From NCBI RefSeq assembly GCF_002968575.1, contig NZ_PVBM01000009.1, forward strand, positions 124,001 to 188,000: DNA of 64,000 nucleotides, in the 5' to 3' direction. Under the pieces are notes generated by a model. That model saw only the letters and a program-made list of their open reading frames with translations. It was not told where the DNA came from and did no database searches. This document shows, in pieces, positions 24,084-32,736 of this stretch (the first letter of the stretch is position 1; the number at the start of each line of letters is the position of its first letter). The translations under genes were made by a program, and so were the position numbers. This DNA is from Neorhizobium huautlense. Lineage in GTDB: Bacteria; Pseudomonadota; Alphaproteobacteria; Rhizobiales; Rhizobiaceae.

Positions 24084-25381
24084 GCCATTGCCCTCTTCAG
24101 GTCAGGGGCAGTTTCTGCTTCCTGCTGACCGCACCACTTTGCAAAGACCTCCCCCAGACGATCTTTCAGCTTGCGTTCCAGCCGGTCAGCCTCGGCAATC
24201 CGCTCGAAGATAGCGTCGGACTGGGCTCGGTCCTCCGTCTGAGCAAGCTTCATGCAGGCATAGTGCAGGCTCTTAAGAGCCTGGACGAGCGCCTCGATCT
24301 CCTCGCACCAGGTTTCGAATTCGGCGGCGGGAAGCTTCAGGGCGCGCCAGAAAAAGGCGAAGCCGTGCTCATAGGCGTATTTGCGGATGGTAATCACCGG
24401 CAATTCCCGAACCGCCAAGGCCAGTTCGGCAAGCCTCAGTCCGTCGCGGCCCTCAAGATGCGCCGTGACGATGGCGCGAACCGCATCGGCGAGCGGGTTG
24501 CGGTGGGCGACGAAGCAAGCCTCGAAATAGGCCTTCAAGTCGTCTGGCTCCGGCTGCCGAGCGAGAGCATTGTCGAAAACGTATCCGCCGCCTACGGTCG
24601 GCTGCATGATCGCGTGGATCACCTTCTCCCGCTCGATCTCGCCTTCCCAACGATAGTCAGGATCGTGCACGAACCATTTTTCCGGATCCGCGGTCTTCTG
24701 CAGCATCAGGTAGTGAGGGAAGGGGTTCTGGTTGAACTTGTTCTCGCGTTCCGGAAGATGGAACATGTCGAGCATCACCATGACCGAGCCGGTGTCAGGA
24801 CGGGTTTCGACGAGTTCGATGAGGGTCGCGAGATTTTCAAGCTTGGATACCCCCGGATCGTACCATTCACGGATCGGAACCCGGTAAAGTTGGGTGAACC
24901 AGTCGCGGAAGAAATCCTGGGTGATTTCCGGCGAATGGTAGAGAAGCTCGAAGTGATCGCTGACCGTGAACTTTGCGTCACAGACGCCAAAGTAAAACGG
25001 CCTGTGATCGAGGCCGTTGCGCTTCAGCCCGTCGCAGACGCAACTGACGAAGCAATGAACCTTGATGTCATAATAGGCCTCGCCATGGACGCCTTCATCC
25101 GTGGATCCACCGGTCATCGGAAATGACGGAATGGCGGTTTTCGGCGTATAGAGCGCGACAAGATCGGCCACCGTGGCGAGTTCCTGTCGGGCGATTGCCT
25201 CTTCCGGCATGGCAAGCCCGTATTCCAGCTCGAGATTGAGGAAGATCTGCAGGATCAGCACGGAATCCAGATAGAGATCCTCGTTGAGGCGCGCTTCCGG
25301 CGCAAAGCTCCGCATATGCGGATGAGCCATGTGCTCGGACAGCACCGTACGGAAGGCCTCCAGAATTTCGTCGCGCGTCAT
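24080..25381 (-). CDS. asbDE: fused aryl carrier protein and condensing protein (AsbD-AsbE)
   Basis: A 433-residue protein that joins two functions separate in Bacillus. Residues 1-80 are an acyl carrier domain with the phosphopantetheine serine S40 in YLDSVLILQ. Residues from about 95 onward match AsbE (AYYDIKVHCFVSCVCDGLKRN), which transfers the carrier-bound 3,4-dihydroxybenzoyl group to spermidine or a citryl-spermidine intermediate. The lengths fit a simple fusion of AsbD (about 90 residues) and AsbE (about 330). There is no stop or internal SD between the parts. Overlaps both neighbours as ATGA. The fusion should keep the loaded carrier next to its acceptor enzyme. Confidence 0.9.
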   Translation of the reverse strand: MTRDEILEAFRTVLSEHMAHPHMRSFAPEARLNEDLYLDSVLILQIFLNLELEYGLAMPEEAIARQELATVADLVALYTPKTAIPSFPMTGGSTDEGVHGEAYYDIKVHCFVSCVCDGLKRNGLDHRPFYFGVCDAKFTVSDHFELLYHSPEITQDFFRDWFTQLYRVPIREWYDPGVSKLENLATLIELVETRPDTGSVMVMLDMFHLPERENKFNQNPFPHYLMLQKTADPEKWFVHDPDYRWEGEIEREKVIHAIMQPTVGGGYVFDNALARQPEPDDLKAYFEACFVAHRNPLADAVRAIVTAHLEGRDGLRLAELALAVRELPVITIRKYAYEHGFAFFWRALKLPAAEFETWCEEIEALVQALKSLHYACMKLAQTEDRAQSDAIFERIAEADRLERKLKDRLGEVFAKWCGQQEAETAPDLKRAMA

Positions 25382-26658
25382 GAGGCAACTCCTCTTTCAG
25401 GTGCGGTGAACTCGCCAGCGGCATGGCGGGCCGCGACGTCGCGGCGGCTGATCTTGCCATTCGCCTGACGGGGGATTTCGCCGACCTGAATCATCTCTAT
25501 CGGCAATTGGTGAGTTGCGAGATGGCGGCTGCACCATTCGCGGATATCCTGCGGCGGGACGGGCTGGCTGGCGCTGTAGAGGAGCGTCACCCGTTCTCCG
25601 GCGAAACGGTCGGTTTTGCGGAAGGCGACGGCGTCCGTGACATCAGGCATCGCCATCACCGCGTCCTCCACGTCACCGGGATAGACGTTAAGGCCAGACA
25701 CGTTGATCATGTCGTCCATGCGCGACATGAAAACCAGCATGCCGTTTTTGCGCCGATAACCGAGGTCGCGGGTGTGGATCGCCGCGCCGCCGTCGCTTTG
25801 AACAACGATCTCTCCGGCGTCTTCGGCGCTTGTCCCCGTGGAGATTTCAAGGTGCGGCAGGACGAAGCCCATGTCTGCGGCGCCGTGCATGTCCGGGTTG
25901 ATCGCGATGCATCCGGATTCCGAGCAGCCGTATTGCTGGAAGAGATGCTCGCTCCTCGCGCGGATCTGCGTGAACCATGGGTCGGGCAGCAGCGTACCGG
26001 ATGTCATGGCGGCATAAAGTCTTTCCCCCTCCGGCAGCAGCCGGGAGAGCGTATGAAGGATCGCCGGCGACGAATAGAGCAGCGGCCGATCGATTTCACG
26101 CAACACCTTGAGGAGATGTTTCGGGTTTCCCGTCTCCACCACGACGGGAACCTGCCCGCGTTTGAGGGCAACAAGGATACCGCAGATCAAGCCATACGAA
26201 TGGGTCGTCGGGCAGGCGATCACCGGCGTCATGCCTTCCGGCTCACGGAAGGTTGAAACATAGCTTTCAACCTCCCGGTCGATGTCGTTCCAGCTCCTGG
26301 CTATGCATTTTGCAGCCCCTGTCGTGCCGGAGCTCATATGCAGCAGCCGGCCGGGTCCTGGAGCTTCTTCCTGCGCCTCCAGCACTTCCGCCGTCAGGCT
26401 GTTATAAAAAAGCCGATCGCATTTTGCGGTCATCGCGAGCTTGCGCGCGGCCGGATAAGGCGTGCCGGGATGGATCGGCAGCACACTGGCTTCCGCCTTG
26501 CGGATGGCGAAGAAAAAGGAGAGCCATTCGGCCGTGTTGCCGAAGCAGACGGCATAGCGACCGGCTTTTCCCCCATTAAGGCCGACCTGCCTGCCGATCC
26601 GATCTCCTGCTTCCTCGAAATAGGTACGGTCGTAGAGCCGTCCATCGATCTGGATCAT
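25378..26658 (-). CDS. asbC: 3,4-dihydroxybenzoate-AMP ligase (AsbC)
   Basis: A 426-residue adenylate-forming enzyme, short for the family but like AsbC. The ATP loop SSGTTGAAK is at 109-117; later motifs are FQQYGCSESG, TRDLGYRRKNG and the C-terminal lysine motif RQANGKISRRD. It activates 3,4-dihydroxybenzoate as AMP ester and loads it on the carrier domain encoded by the next gene. Overlaps asbB and asbDE by ATGA on each side. Confidence 0.9.
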   Translation of the reverse strand: MIQIDGRLYDRTYFEEAGDRIGRQVGLNGGKAGRYAVCFGNTAEWLSFFFAIRKAEASVLPIHPGTPYPAARKLAMTAKCDRLFYNSLTAEVLEAQEEAPGPGRLLHMSSGTTGAAKCIARSWNDIDREVESYVSTFREPEGMTPVIACPTTHSYGLICGILVALKRGQVPVVVETGNPKHLLKVLREIDRPLLYSSPAILHTLSRLLPEGERLYAAMTSGTLLPDPWFTQIRARSEHLFQQYGCSESGCIAINPDMHGAADMGFVLPHLEISTGTSAEDAGEIVVQSDGGAAIHTRDLGYRRKNGMLVFMSRMDDMINVSGLNVYPGDVEDAVMAMPDVTDAVAFRKTDRFAGERVTLLYSASQPVPPQDIREWCSRHLATHQLPIEMIQVGEIPRQANGKISRRDVAARHAAGEFTAPERGVAS

Positions 26659-28391
26659 GGCTTTCTCCTTCGTTCGGTTATTCCCGCGGCCAGGGCATTC
26701 GGAATTTCGTGGTGATATTCCGGCTTTTGCGCCAGAAGCTTTCGGATAATCAGGGATTCGGTTCTAATGAACGGGCGGTCATTTCCGAGTTCAGCCAGGC
26801 GGTCCTGGACCGGCCAATCCTCCGCGTAAGCTGCCAGCAGCTTTTCGACCCTTTCCCAGAAGCGAAACTCCGGCAGGCCGTAGCAGACGTCGAGGAGATG
26901 CGAGATTTCGCTGAGGTTGAACACGAAAAGCGTATCCATGACGAGTTCTCGCAGCGAATCGAGATTGTCCGTCCAGTAATATTGGTCCGGTTCGGCGTCC
27001 CGATAGGCCGGGCTCAATGACGGGAAGTCCGGCGCCTTGTCCGGCTCCCGCAGGAAGCTTGAGGAAAATTCGACGCTTTCATGAAAATCACGCAGGATGA
27101 GCCGCACCGGCCAACCGTCGCGATGCACCAGCAGCATGTTCTGGCCATGCGCCTCCACCGCTATGCCGTGCACGACGAGCAGATGCCATACGGGCAGGAT
27201 GGCGACCTCCTGGAGCCTGTTCATCCAGGGCATCAGGCCGAACCGCGTGATCCACTCGTCAGCGAACGGCCTGCCGTCGCCTTCGATCATCATCAAGGCG
27301 TTGAAGGGGACGATGGCTTCACCAGGCTGCAAGGTCGCTTCAGCATTCTGCCGCCAGATTGCGCCGATCTGGCCGGCGAGCGGCCCACTGGCATCGGCAA
27401 TGAGGCCGGCATATTCCTGCAGGACGGTAAGCGGGTATCGTTCCTGAAACGCCGGGTCACCGGCGACGATCTCGGCGATCCAACTTGACAGTACAGGCGC
27501 GGTGCAGACGGAATGCGGTTCGAGCGTGCGGCGCGAGGAGGTGTTGACGATGTTGAGCGGCAGCTTGATGCTCGCCGCTCCCGGCCGGTCGATATTGATG
27601 AGTGAGCGAACCGATTGGGTTGCCATATACCGATCGCCGATTGCACCGAGATAATGGGCCTCGCCAGCGGCGATCCAACCCGCAGCTATGGCTTCACCGA
27701 GATCCTTCCATTGCCATGGATGCAGCGGCACGATGCCGAAATCTTCGGCGGGCAAAGGTAACGCCCGCCGTTTTGCCTCGACATCCGCCCATGTCTCTTC
27801 ACCGAGCTCCCGGCGCCAGAAGTCCTCTTCACGTTCCGGAAGCGCAAGGCGGAGATGTTTTCGGGCAATCAGCAGCCAGACAAGTTGAAAAGGTTGCCCC
27901 GCTTCCGGACTGTAGGCCGCGTGGTCCGCGAGCGAAAACCCCAGGCGCGCACGGAAGCACGGGTGGTAGGGATGCCCTTCGTCCAACGCGCCTTCCAACA
28001 CCGCAAAGGACATTCCGCGCCGATCCTTCGGAGGAATATGGTCATGGTTCCAATCGGAGAAGATGACCGTCTGTTCCAGTTCTCTGAACAGTCTGCCGCG
28101 CGTGACGCCTGTCCCTGGCAGTTCCGGAACGATTGCGGAAAGCGAGGCGGGTTCCCAGTGATGGCCGGAGCCCAGCACCTCGACGGAACCCGGCGCGATG
28201 CGAAGACGTCCGAACGCCCCGATCTTGCCGCGGCAGCGGAATTTTTTTCCGCCAAGCGACCAGTCGAATTGCATTTCACCATTGCTGATGCTGGTGCGCG
28301 CTTCCACAAGGCCTTCGAAGAGCAGCGCAGCGACCAGCTGGCGCATGACCCGGTCGCGGGCCTGGCCCGGTTCTTCAAGAGGCAATGGCAT
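26655..28391 (-). CDS. asbB: NIS siderophore synthetase (AsbB, IucA/IucC family)
   Basis: A 578-residue IucA/IucC-family synthetase that joins citrate derivatives to amines through an acyl-adenylate. Family motifs are present: SDWNHDHIPPKDRRGMS (ATP-binding His/Lys block), SVRSLINIDRPG (SLIK-like acid-binding area) and EAHGQNMLL. In petrobactin synthesis AsbB adds the second spermidine arm. The ATG at 28391 has GAGG seven bases upstream and overlaps asbA by 17 bases; a TTG two codons earlier is less likely. Downstream asbC overlaps by four bases. Confidence 0.9.
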   Translation of the reverse strand: MPLPLEEPGQARDRVMRQLVAALLFEGLVEARTSISNGEMQFDWSLGGKKFRCRGKIGAFGRLRIAPGSVEVLGSGHHWEPASLSAIVPELPGTGVTRGRLFRELEQTVIFSDWNHDHIPPKDRRGMSFAVLEGALDEGHPYHPCFRARLGFSLADHAAYSPEAGQPFQLVWLLIARKHLRLALPEREEDFWRRELGEETWADVEAKRRALPLPAEDFGIVPLHPWQWKDLGEAIAAGWIAAGEAHYLGAIGDRYMATQSVRSLINIDRPGAASIKLPLNIVNTSSRRTLEPHSVCTAPVLSSWIAEIVAGDPAFQERYPLTVLQEYAGLIADASGPLAGQIGAIWRQNAEATLQPGEAIVPFNALMMIEGDGRPFADEWITRFGLMPWMNRLQEVAILPVWHLLVVHGIAVEAHGQNMLLVHRDGWPVRLILRDFHESVEFSSSFLREPDKAPDFPSLSPAYRDAEPDQYYWTDNLDSLRELVMDTLFVFNLSEISHLLDVCYGLPEFRFWERVEKLLAAYAEDWPVQDRLAELGNDRPFIRTESLIIRKLLAQKPEYHHEIPNALAAGITERRRKP

Positions 28392-30159
28392 GGTCAACCC
28401 TCGATGCGGCGAGCGCGGCTGGAACCCTCAGCGGGTTCGGGATGGGGCGATAGAGAGAGGTGCCGCCGCTGGATTGCAGTTCGTCCACGTCGAACAGCCT
28501 GGTCGTCAGATTGCCCTTGGAGGTGATGGTCGGAAGGTCGAGAACGTGCCTTACAAATTCCCTGCCGACACCGCGCATGGTTCGTGCGCACTCTTCGAGA
28601 TGCGCGCGCAGCATGCAAAGAAGAGTGCCCTCGTCGCAGAGACCGTCATGCCCCATGCGGCTGATGACGGAAAACACCTGGTTGACGATTAGGTAATAGG
28701 CGAAGCGGTCGCGGATTTCACCATCGGCGAAATAGAGAGAGGCGATTGTCTCCGTTTCCGCGACAAGGCCTGCAAGCTGGCCGCGATGACGCTCCGAGAG
28801 ATAGAAGCCCTGATTGTCGCGGTAATAGCTGACCGAAGGGTAGCCTGACGAAATATCCAGAAGGCTGTTCTGCTGGTGGGCTTCGAGCGCCACACCGTGA
28901 TCATCATAGAGCCGGATCAGCGGCTCGACGGCGCAGGCGAGGTAGCGATTGAACCATGCGAGCGCAATGTCGGAGACCCCGCTGGCGCCCCGGACCGCCA
29001 GTTCGCGGATGATCCGCTCCAATCGCGAAAGCCTGCCGGGGAGGGGATCGGCGGTTAGCGCGGCTACGGTGACGACGCCCAGTCCCTTCTTGCCCCGGAA
29101 GGGGTTTTCGCGAAGGATGACCTCAAAGCCACTTTCCTCGCGATCCGGCAGGTCGAGCGTGATATAGGCGGAATCGTGGATGACGCGGAAGTCGGTGACC
29201 CGTTCTGCAAGGCGGATGCGCTGCATGAGCCGCGCCATGGCGACACCGGCATCGAGCTCCTGGCGGCGGTTGATGCGGACGGAATTGGTAATCCGCACGG
29301 GAAGCGAGAATTTCACCATCCAGTCGGCGCCGTCGCTGTAGACGGTCCGTACCGAGGAAGTCGCCGTGAAAGGGAGCCCCAGAGGACCTATGGACCGCAG
29401 CTTGCCGCTCTGTTCCAGCGCCTGGATATCGGGTTGGAGGAGCAGCGCTTCCGCCTGAAGCGGATGCATGGGGATGAGGCATTCATCAGCGCCAATATGA
29501 AGGCTTTCGCTCGACGGCCCGAGCAGGCCTCGCACTATTGCGTCGGTCTGAAGCACACCTGCGGAAGCCTGGCGCACAAGATCTGCCTTGGCGGCGAAAT
29601 AGTGGAGCCGAAAGTGCCCGCGCAGTTCCGGCGCATAACTCTCCTGCTGCCAATAAGTCATGCCCTGCCGGCTCTTTGGCGTCGGGTGCTGCCAGTGGCC
29701 GAACACGAGCGACTGTTCGGCGTTTATGAAATGATCCTCTTCTCGATATCCCCGTTCTGCTCTCTCGATATAGTTGTGCATCTGCTGATAGCTGTCCAAA
29801 ACCCGCGCCAGTAGCTCCACTTCGAACGTACGCAGCTCATCGCGCTCGCCCCCGTCGATCCGGCGGTAGGCTCCGTGAATGAGAGCCGTGAGAGCTGGCA
29901 GAGGTTCGATCTGACGCCAGGAGGTTTCGGAAACCGTCCGCGACCAAAGCCTGCCGAAATATTGAGGCCCGCAGATCGACGCCGACACGATCTCCGCGCG
30001 CAACAGCATGTGCTGACGCGGCAGCGACCATTCCACGCCGTCGACCGTTCCGGTGGCCGTGCGATGCACGACCGGCGTGCCGGGGTTCACTTCGCGAAGA
30101 TAGCAGTTCGCGAAACTCTGGAATGTCGCCGTTTCCGCCGCTTGCCTTGACGATTGCAT
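28375..30159 (-). CDS. asbA: NIS siderophore synthetase (AsbA, IucA/IucC family)
   Basis: A 594-residue IucA/IucC-family synthetase, first gene of the operon. AsbA condenses citrate with spermidine in petrobactin assembly. Motifs: GHWQHPTPKSRQG at about 154-166, TSSVRT in the carboxylate-binding region, and EAHQQNSLL near the C-terminus. The ATG at 30159 has GGAG five bases upstream; an earlier in-frame extension of 80 codons lacks coding character. Upstream is a 435-bp gap with no recognisable iron box, so how the operon is switched on is not clear from the sequence. Confidence 0.9.
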   Translation of the reverse strand: MQSSRQAAETATFQSFANCYLREVNPGTPVVHRTATGTVDGVEWSLPRQHMLLRAEIVSASICGPQYFGRLWSRTVSETSWRQIEPLPALTALIHGAYRRIDGGERDELRTFEVELLARVLDSYQQMHNYIERAERGYREEDHFINAEQSLVFGHWQHPTPKSRQGMTYWQQESYAPELRGHFRLHYFAAKADLVRQASAGVLQTDAIVRGLLGPSSESLHIGADECLIPMHPLQAEALLLQPDIQALEQSGKLRSIGPLGLPFTATSSVRTVYSDGADWMVKFSLPVRITNSVRINRRQELDAGVAMARLMQRIRLAERVTDFRVIHDSAYITLDLPDREESGFEVILRENPFRGKKGLGVVTVAALTADPLPGRLSRLERIIRELAVRGASGVSDIALAWFNRYLACAVEPLIRLYDDHGVALEAHQQNSLLDISSGYPSVSYYRDNQGFYLSERHRGQLAGLVAETETIASLYFADGEIRDRFAYYLIVNQVFSVISRMGHDGLCDEGTLLCMLRAHLEECARTMRGVGREFVRHVLDLPTITSKGNLTTRLFDVDELQSSGGTSLYRPIPNPLRVPAALAASRVDHAIAS

Positions 30160-30594
30160 GCTTCTCCATTCCCGTTGCGCGAGATAGCGATTACGCCAAC
30201 GGCGCTCCGTTTTGGCTTTGCCCAACTGACAGCCGGCGACCTGCCGTCCTTCAGTCGGGCTCGTGCCGACAGTGATCCGGTTGCCGGGTTTTGGCGCTGT
30301 TGGCTTCCGGTCGAAGAATGGAGACTTCGAACTGCTTCTGAGCGGATGGGGCCGGGCCGGAGAAGGAGCGGGGCAGAATTGGCCTGCCCTGCAATGCATG
30401 AAGATGAGATTTCATGGCGCGACCTCGTTCTCGATCATCCCGGTTCCGGCGCATGCGCGGCATGCGTTCCAGACCCAAAGACGATCGGCGAACCGGTTTT
30501 TTTCATCGGCTTTGCTTTTTTCGCGGCTTGCGGAAAAAGAGGCTATGGTCGCAAGACGCTTCTGGTTTTGCGGCTGTCGCGTTTTTCGCGCTTT
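30160..30594. other. intergenic region upstream of asbA
   Basis: This 435-bp stretch between the LysR gene and asbA must contain the asb promoter unless transcription reads through from lysR. I searched it for TGA-N9-TCA iron-responsive operators and found none. A short stem GGGCAG/CTGCCC lies near 30370-30391 and T-rich runs occur at 30498-30545. Several short open frames exist on both strands but none has an SD, signal or family motif. Confidence 0.4.
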
Positions 30595-31494
30595 TTAAAC
30601 AGTGCCCCATACACCTATCAGCATCTTGAGAAATCGCTCTGCCGCCGGCGACAAGGTGCCGCCGCGACGGCGAACCACGCCGATCGTGCGGGATATCTCG
30701 GGATTGCGGATGGGCCGGGTGATCAGGAACGGATGGTCTTCTCGCGGGGTTGCCATTTGTGGCAGCACCGAAATCCCGAGGCCCGCCTCCACCAATCCGA
30801 GGGAGGTGGACAGATGGGTCACCTCGTAGAACCAGCGAAGCTTGATGTTTGATTTTGCCAGTGCCGCGTCGAGCAGCGTTCTGTTGCCGCTCGATCGATG
30901 AACCGTGATCAGATGATAGGGTTCCAGATCCGCCCACCCGACCGTAGGCTTGGCCGCGAGGGGATGATCCCTGCGCGCTGCCAGTACGAAAGGGTCTTCC
31001 ACAAGCCGCTCGAAGGTCAGATCGGGATCCGACGTGCCCATGAGGTTAATGCCGAACTCCACTTCCCCGCGTGCCACGGCTTGAAGACCGTCGGTCGCCG
31101 GCAGATCGAGGATACGAAAGCGAATGTTCGGATACTCTTCGTTGAACTGTCGGATGACGGTCGGCAGGAAGTAGAATGCTGCCGTGGGAAGGCATGCGAT
31201 CGTCACCAGCCCGCCTCGATTGGGTCCGACGTCACGGACCGCAAACAGAGAACCGTCGAACTCCTCCAGCATGCGCCGGACGAGCGGCACGAGCTCCGTA
31301 CCGAGAGCTGTGGCGGACACATGCCTGGTTGTCCGTTCCAGGAGAGGTGCTCCGATAACCTGCTCCAGTTTTTGAATGCGGCGGCTCAACGCCGGCTGTG
31401 ACAGATGCAGAGCGTCGGCCGCGCGATGAAAGCTCTCCAACTCCACGACGCTCAGGAAGGCTCGAAGATCAAGTATCTCGCAATTAATGCTCAT
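30595..31494 (-). CDS. LysR-family transcriptional regulator
   Basis: A 299-residue LysR regulator: N-terminal winged helix-turn-helix (LRAFLSVVELESFHRAADALHLSQPALSRRIQKLE) and a C-terminal effector domain of periplasmic-binding fold. It is divergent from the 4-oxalomesaconate tautomerase-like gene across a 114-bp region that contains CGCCG-N7-CGGCG at 31563-31579, a possible LysR box. It probably activates the enzyme and the ABC importer to its right; the inducer is unknown. Relation to the asb genes behind it is not suggested by family. Confidence 0.92.
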   Translation of the reverse strand: MSINCEILDLRAFLSVVELESFHRAADALHLSQPALSRRIQKLEQVIGAPLLERTTRHVSATALGTELVPLVRRMLEEFDGSLFAVRDVGPNRGGLVTIACLPTAAFYFLPTVIRQFNEEYPNIRFRILDLPATDGLQAVARGEVEFGINLMGTSDPDLTFERLVEDPFVLAARRDHPLAAKPTVGWADLEPYHLITVHRSSGNRTLLDAALAKSNIKLRWFYEVTHLSTSLGLVEAGLGISVLPQMATPREDHPFLITRPIRNPEISRTIGVVRRRGGTLSPAAERFLKMLIGVWGTV

Positions 31495-31608
31495 CCTGCA
31501 TCAATCCTCCGATTCTTCGCATTTCACAAATAAACGCCTCTTCCGATAATTGGATCAAAGAGCGCCGATTGATACGGCGATGACATAATTCCAATGGAAG
31601 CACAAGCG

Positions 31609-32691
31609 ATGAACGATCTGCTCGCGATCCCTTGCGTACTGATGAGAGGCGGCACCTCAAAGGGGCCATTCTTCCTGGCCCGCGATCTTCCCGCCGATAC
31701 TCGTGAGCGCGACCGAATCCTGCTCTCCGTGATGGGTTCGGGTCACCCGCTGCAGATCGATGGCATTGGCGGCGGTAACCCCGTCACGAGCAAGGTGGCG
31801 ATCGTCGGGCCATCGAGTATTCCAAGCGCCGATGTCGACTATCTCTTTGCGCAGGTGCGTGTCGATCAACAGATCGTCGACACCTCGCCGAATTGCGGCA
31901 ATATGCTGGCTGCGGTCGGCCCGTTCGCAATCGAAGCCGGACTTGTCCCCGTTCGTGGAGAAACGACGCTCGTCCGGATCCATAACGTAAACACCGGCAA
32001 GCTGATCGACGCCGAGGTTCCTACTCCAAACGGCAGCGTCTCCTATCTCGGTGATGCTGCGATCGACGGCGTGCCCGGTCGTGCTGCGCCGATCGCATTG
32101 ACGTTCATGGACGCGGCCGGGGCTCGCACCGGACAGCTCTTTCCCACCGGCAGGCCAGTGGACCTGATCGACGGTGTGGCTGTCACCTGCATCGACTGCG
32201 CAATGCCGATGATGTTGATCGAAGCAGTCTCCGTCGGCGCGACCGGCTTCGAGACAGCGGCTGAACTCAATGCTGACAGGGAATTGCTGGCACGGCTGGA
32301 AATGCTGCGCATAGCAGCCGGCGAACGGATGGGCCTTGGCGACGTGCGCAATCAGGTGACGCCGAAGCCCGTCCTCATATCGAGGCCGAACTCCGGAGGA
32401 AAAATCAACGTGCGCTATTTCATGCCGCATCAATGTCACCCGTCGCTCGCGACCACAGGGGCGGTGGGAATCGCGACCGCGTGCATCAAAGAGGGCACCG
32501 TTGCCTCGCTCCTCGTCGGTACGCAGAAGCCGCCGCTGGTGCTCTCGATCGAGCACCCGAGCGGCCACCTGGACGTCAAGCTTTATGAACGAGACGGCAA
32601 AGTCGTTGCCGGGATTCTTCGAACAGCCAGGCGGCTGTTCGACGGACAAGTCTTCGCAAAACCTGTCACGCAACTGGGTTGTGCGGCATAA
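31609..32691 (+). CDS. 4-oxalomesaconate tautomerase-like protein (PrpF/GalD family)
   Basis: A 360-residue PrpF-family isomerase. The N-terminus IPCVLMRGGTSKGPFF and the block DIDGIGGGNPVTSKVAIV-like GIGGGNPVTSKVAIV, DTSPNCGNMLAAVGPFA and CHPSLATTGAVGIAT match GalD, which converts keto to enol 4-oxalomesaconate in gallate/protocatechuate 4,5-cleavage. The catalytic cysteine region is SPNCGNML. The ATG at 31609 is preferred over one five codons upstream because GGAAG lies eight bases before it. Other PrpF enzymes act on aconitates, so the exact substrate is open. First gene of an operon with an ABC importer. Confidence 0.78.
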   Translation: MNDLLAIPCVLMRGGTSKGPFFLARDLPADTRERDRILLSVMGSGHPLQIDGIGGGNPVTSKVAIVGPSSIPSADVDYLFAQVRVDQQIVDTSPNCGNMLAAVGPFAIEAGLVPVRGETTLVRIHNVNTGKLIDAEVPTPNGSVSYLGDAAIDGVPGRAAPIALTFMDAAGARTGQLFPTGRPVDLIDGVAVTCIDCAMPMMLIEAVSVGATGFETAAELNADRELLARLEMLRIAAGERMGLGDVRNQVTPKPVLISRPNSGGKINVRYFMPHQCHPSLATTGAVGIATACIKEGTVASLLVGTQKPPLVLSIEHPSGHLDVKLYERDGKVVAGILRTARRLFDGQVFAKPVTQLGCAA

Positions 32692-32736
32692 TAACCGTGG
32701 CCGCCAGGAGGGCGCCACCATCAGGAGGAGAATATC

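Noticed and set aside
30263-30598. 111-codon plus-strand frame upstream of asbA
   Set aside because: No SD or motif; the composition looks like translated intergenic DNA.
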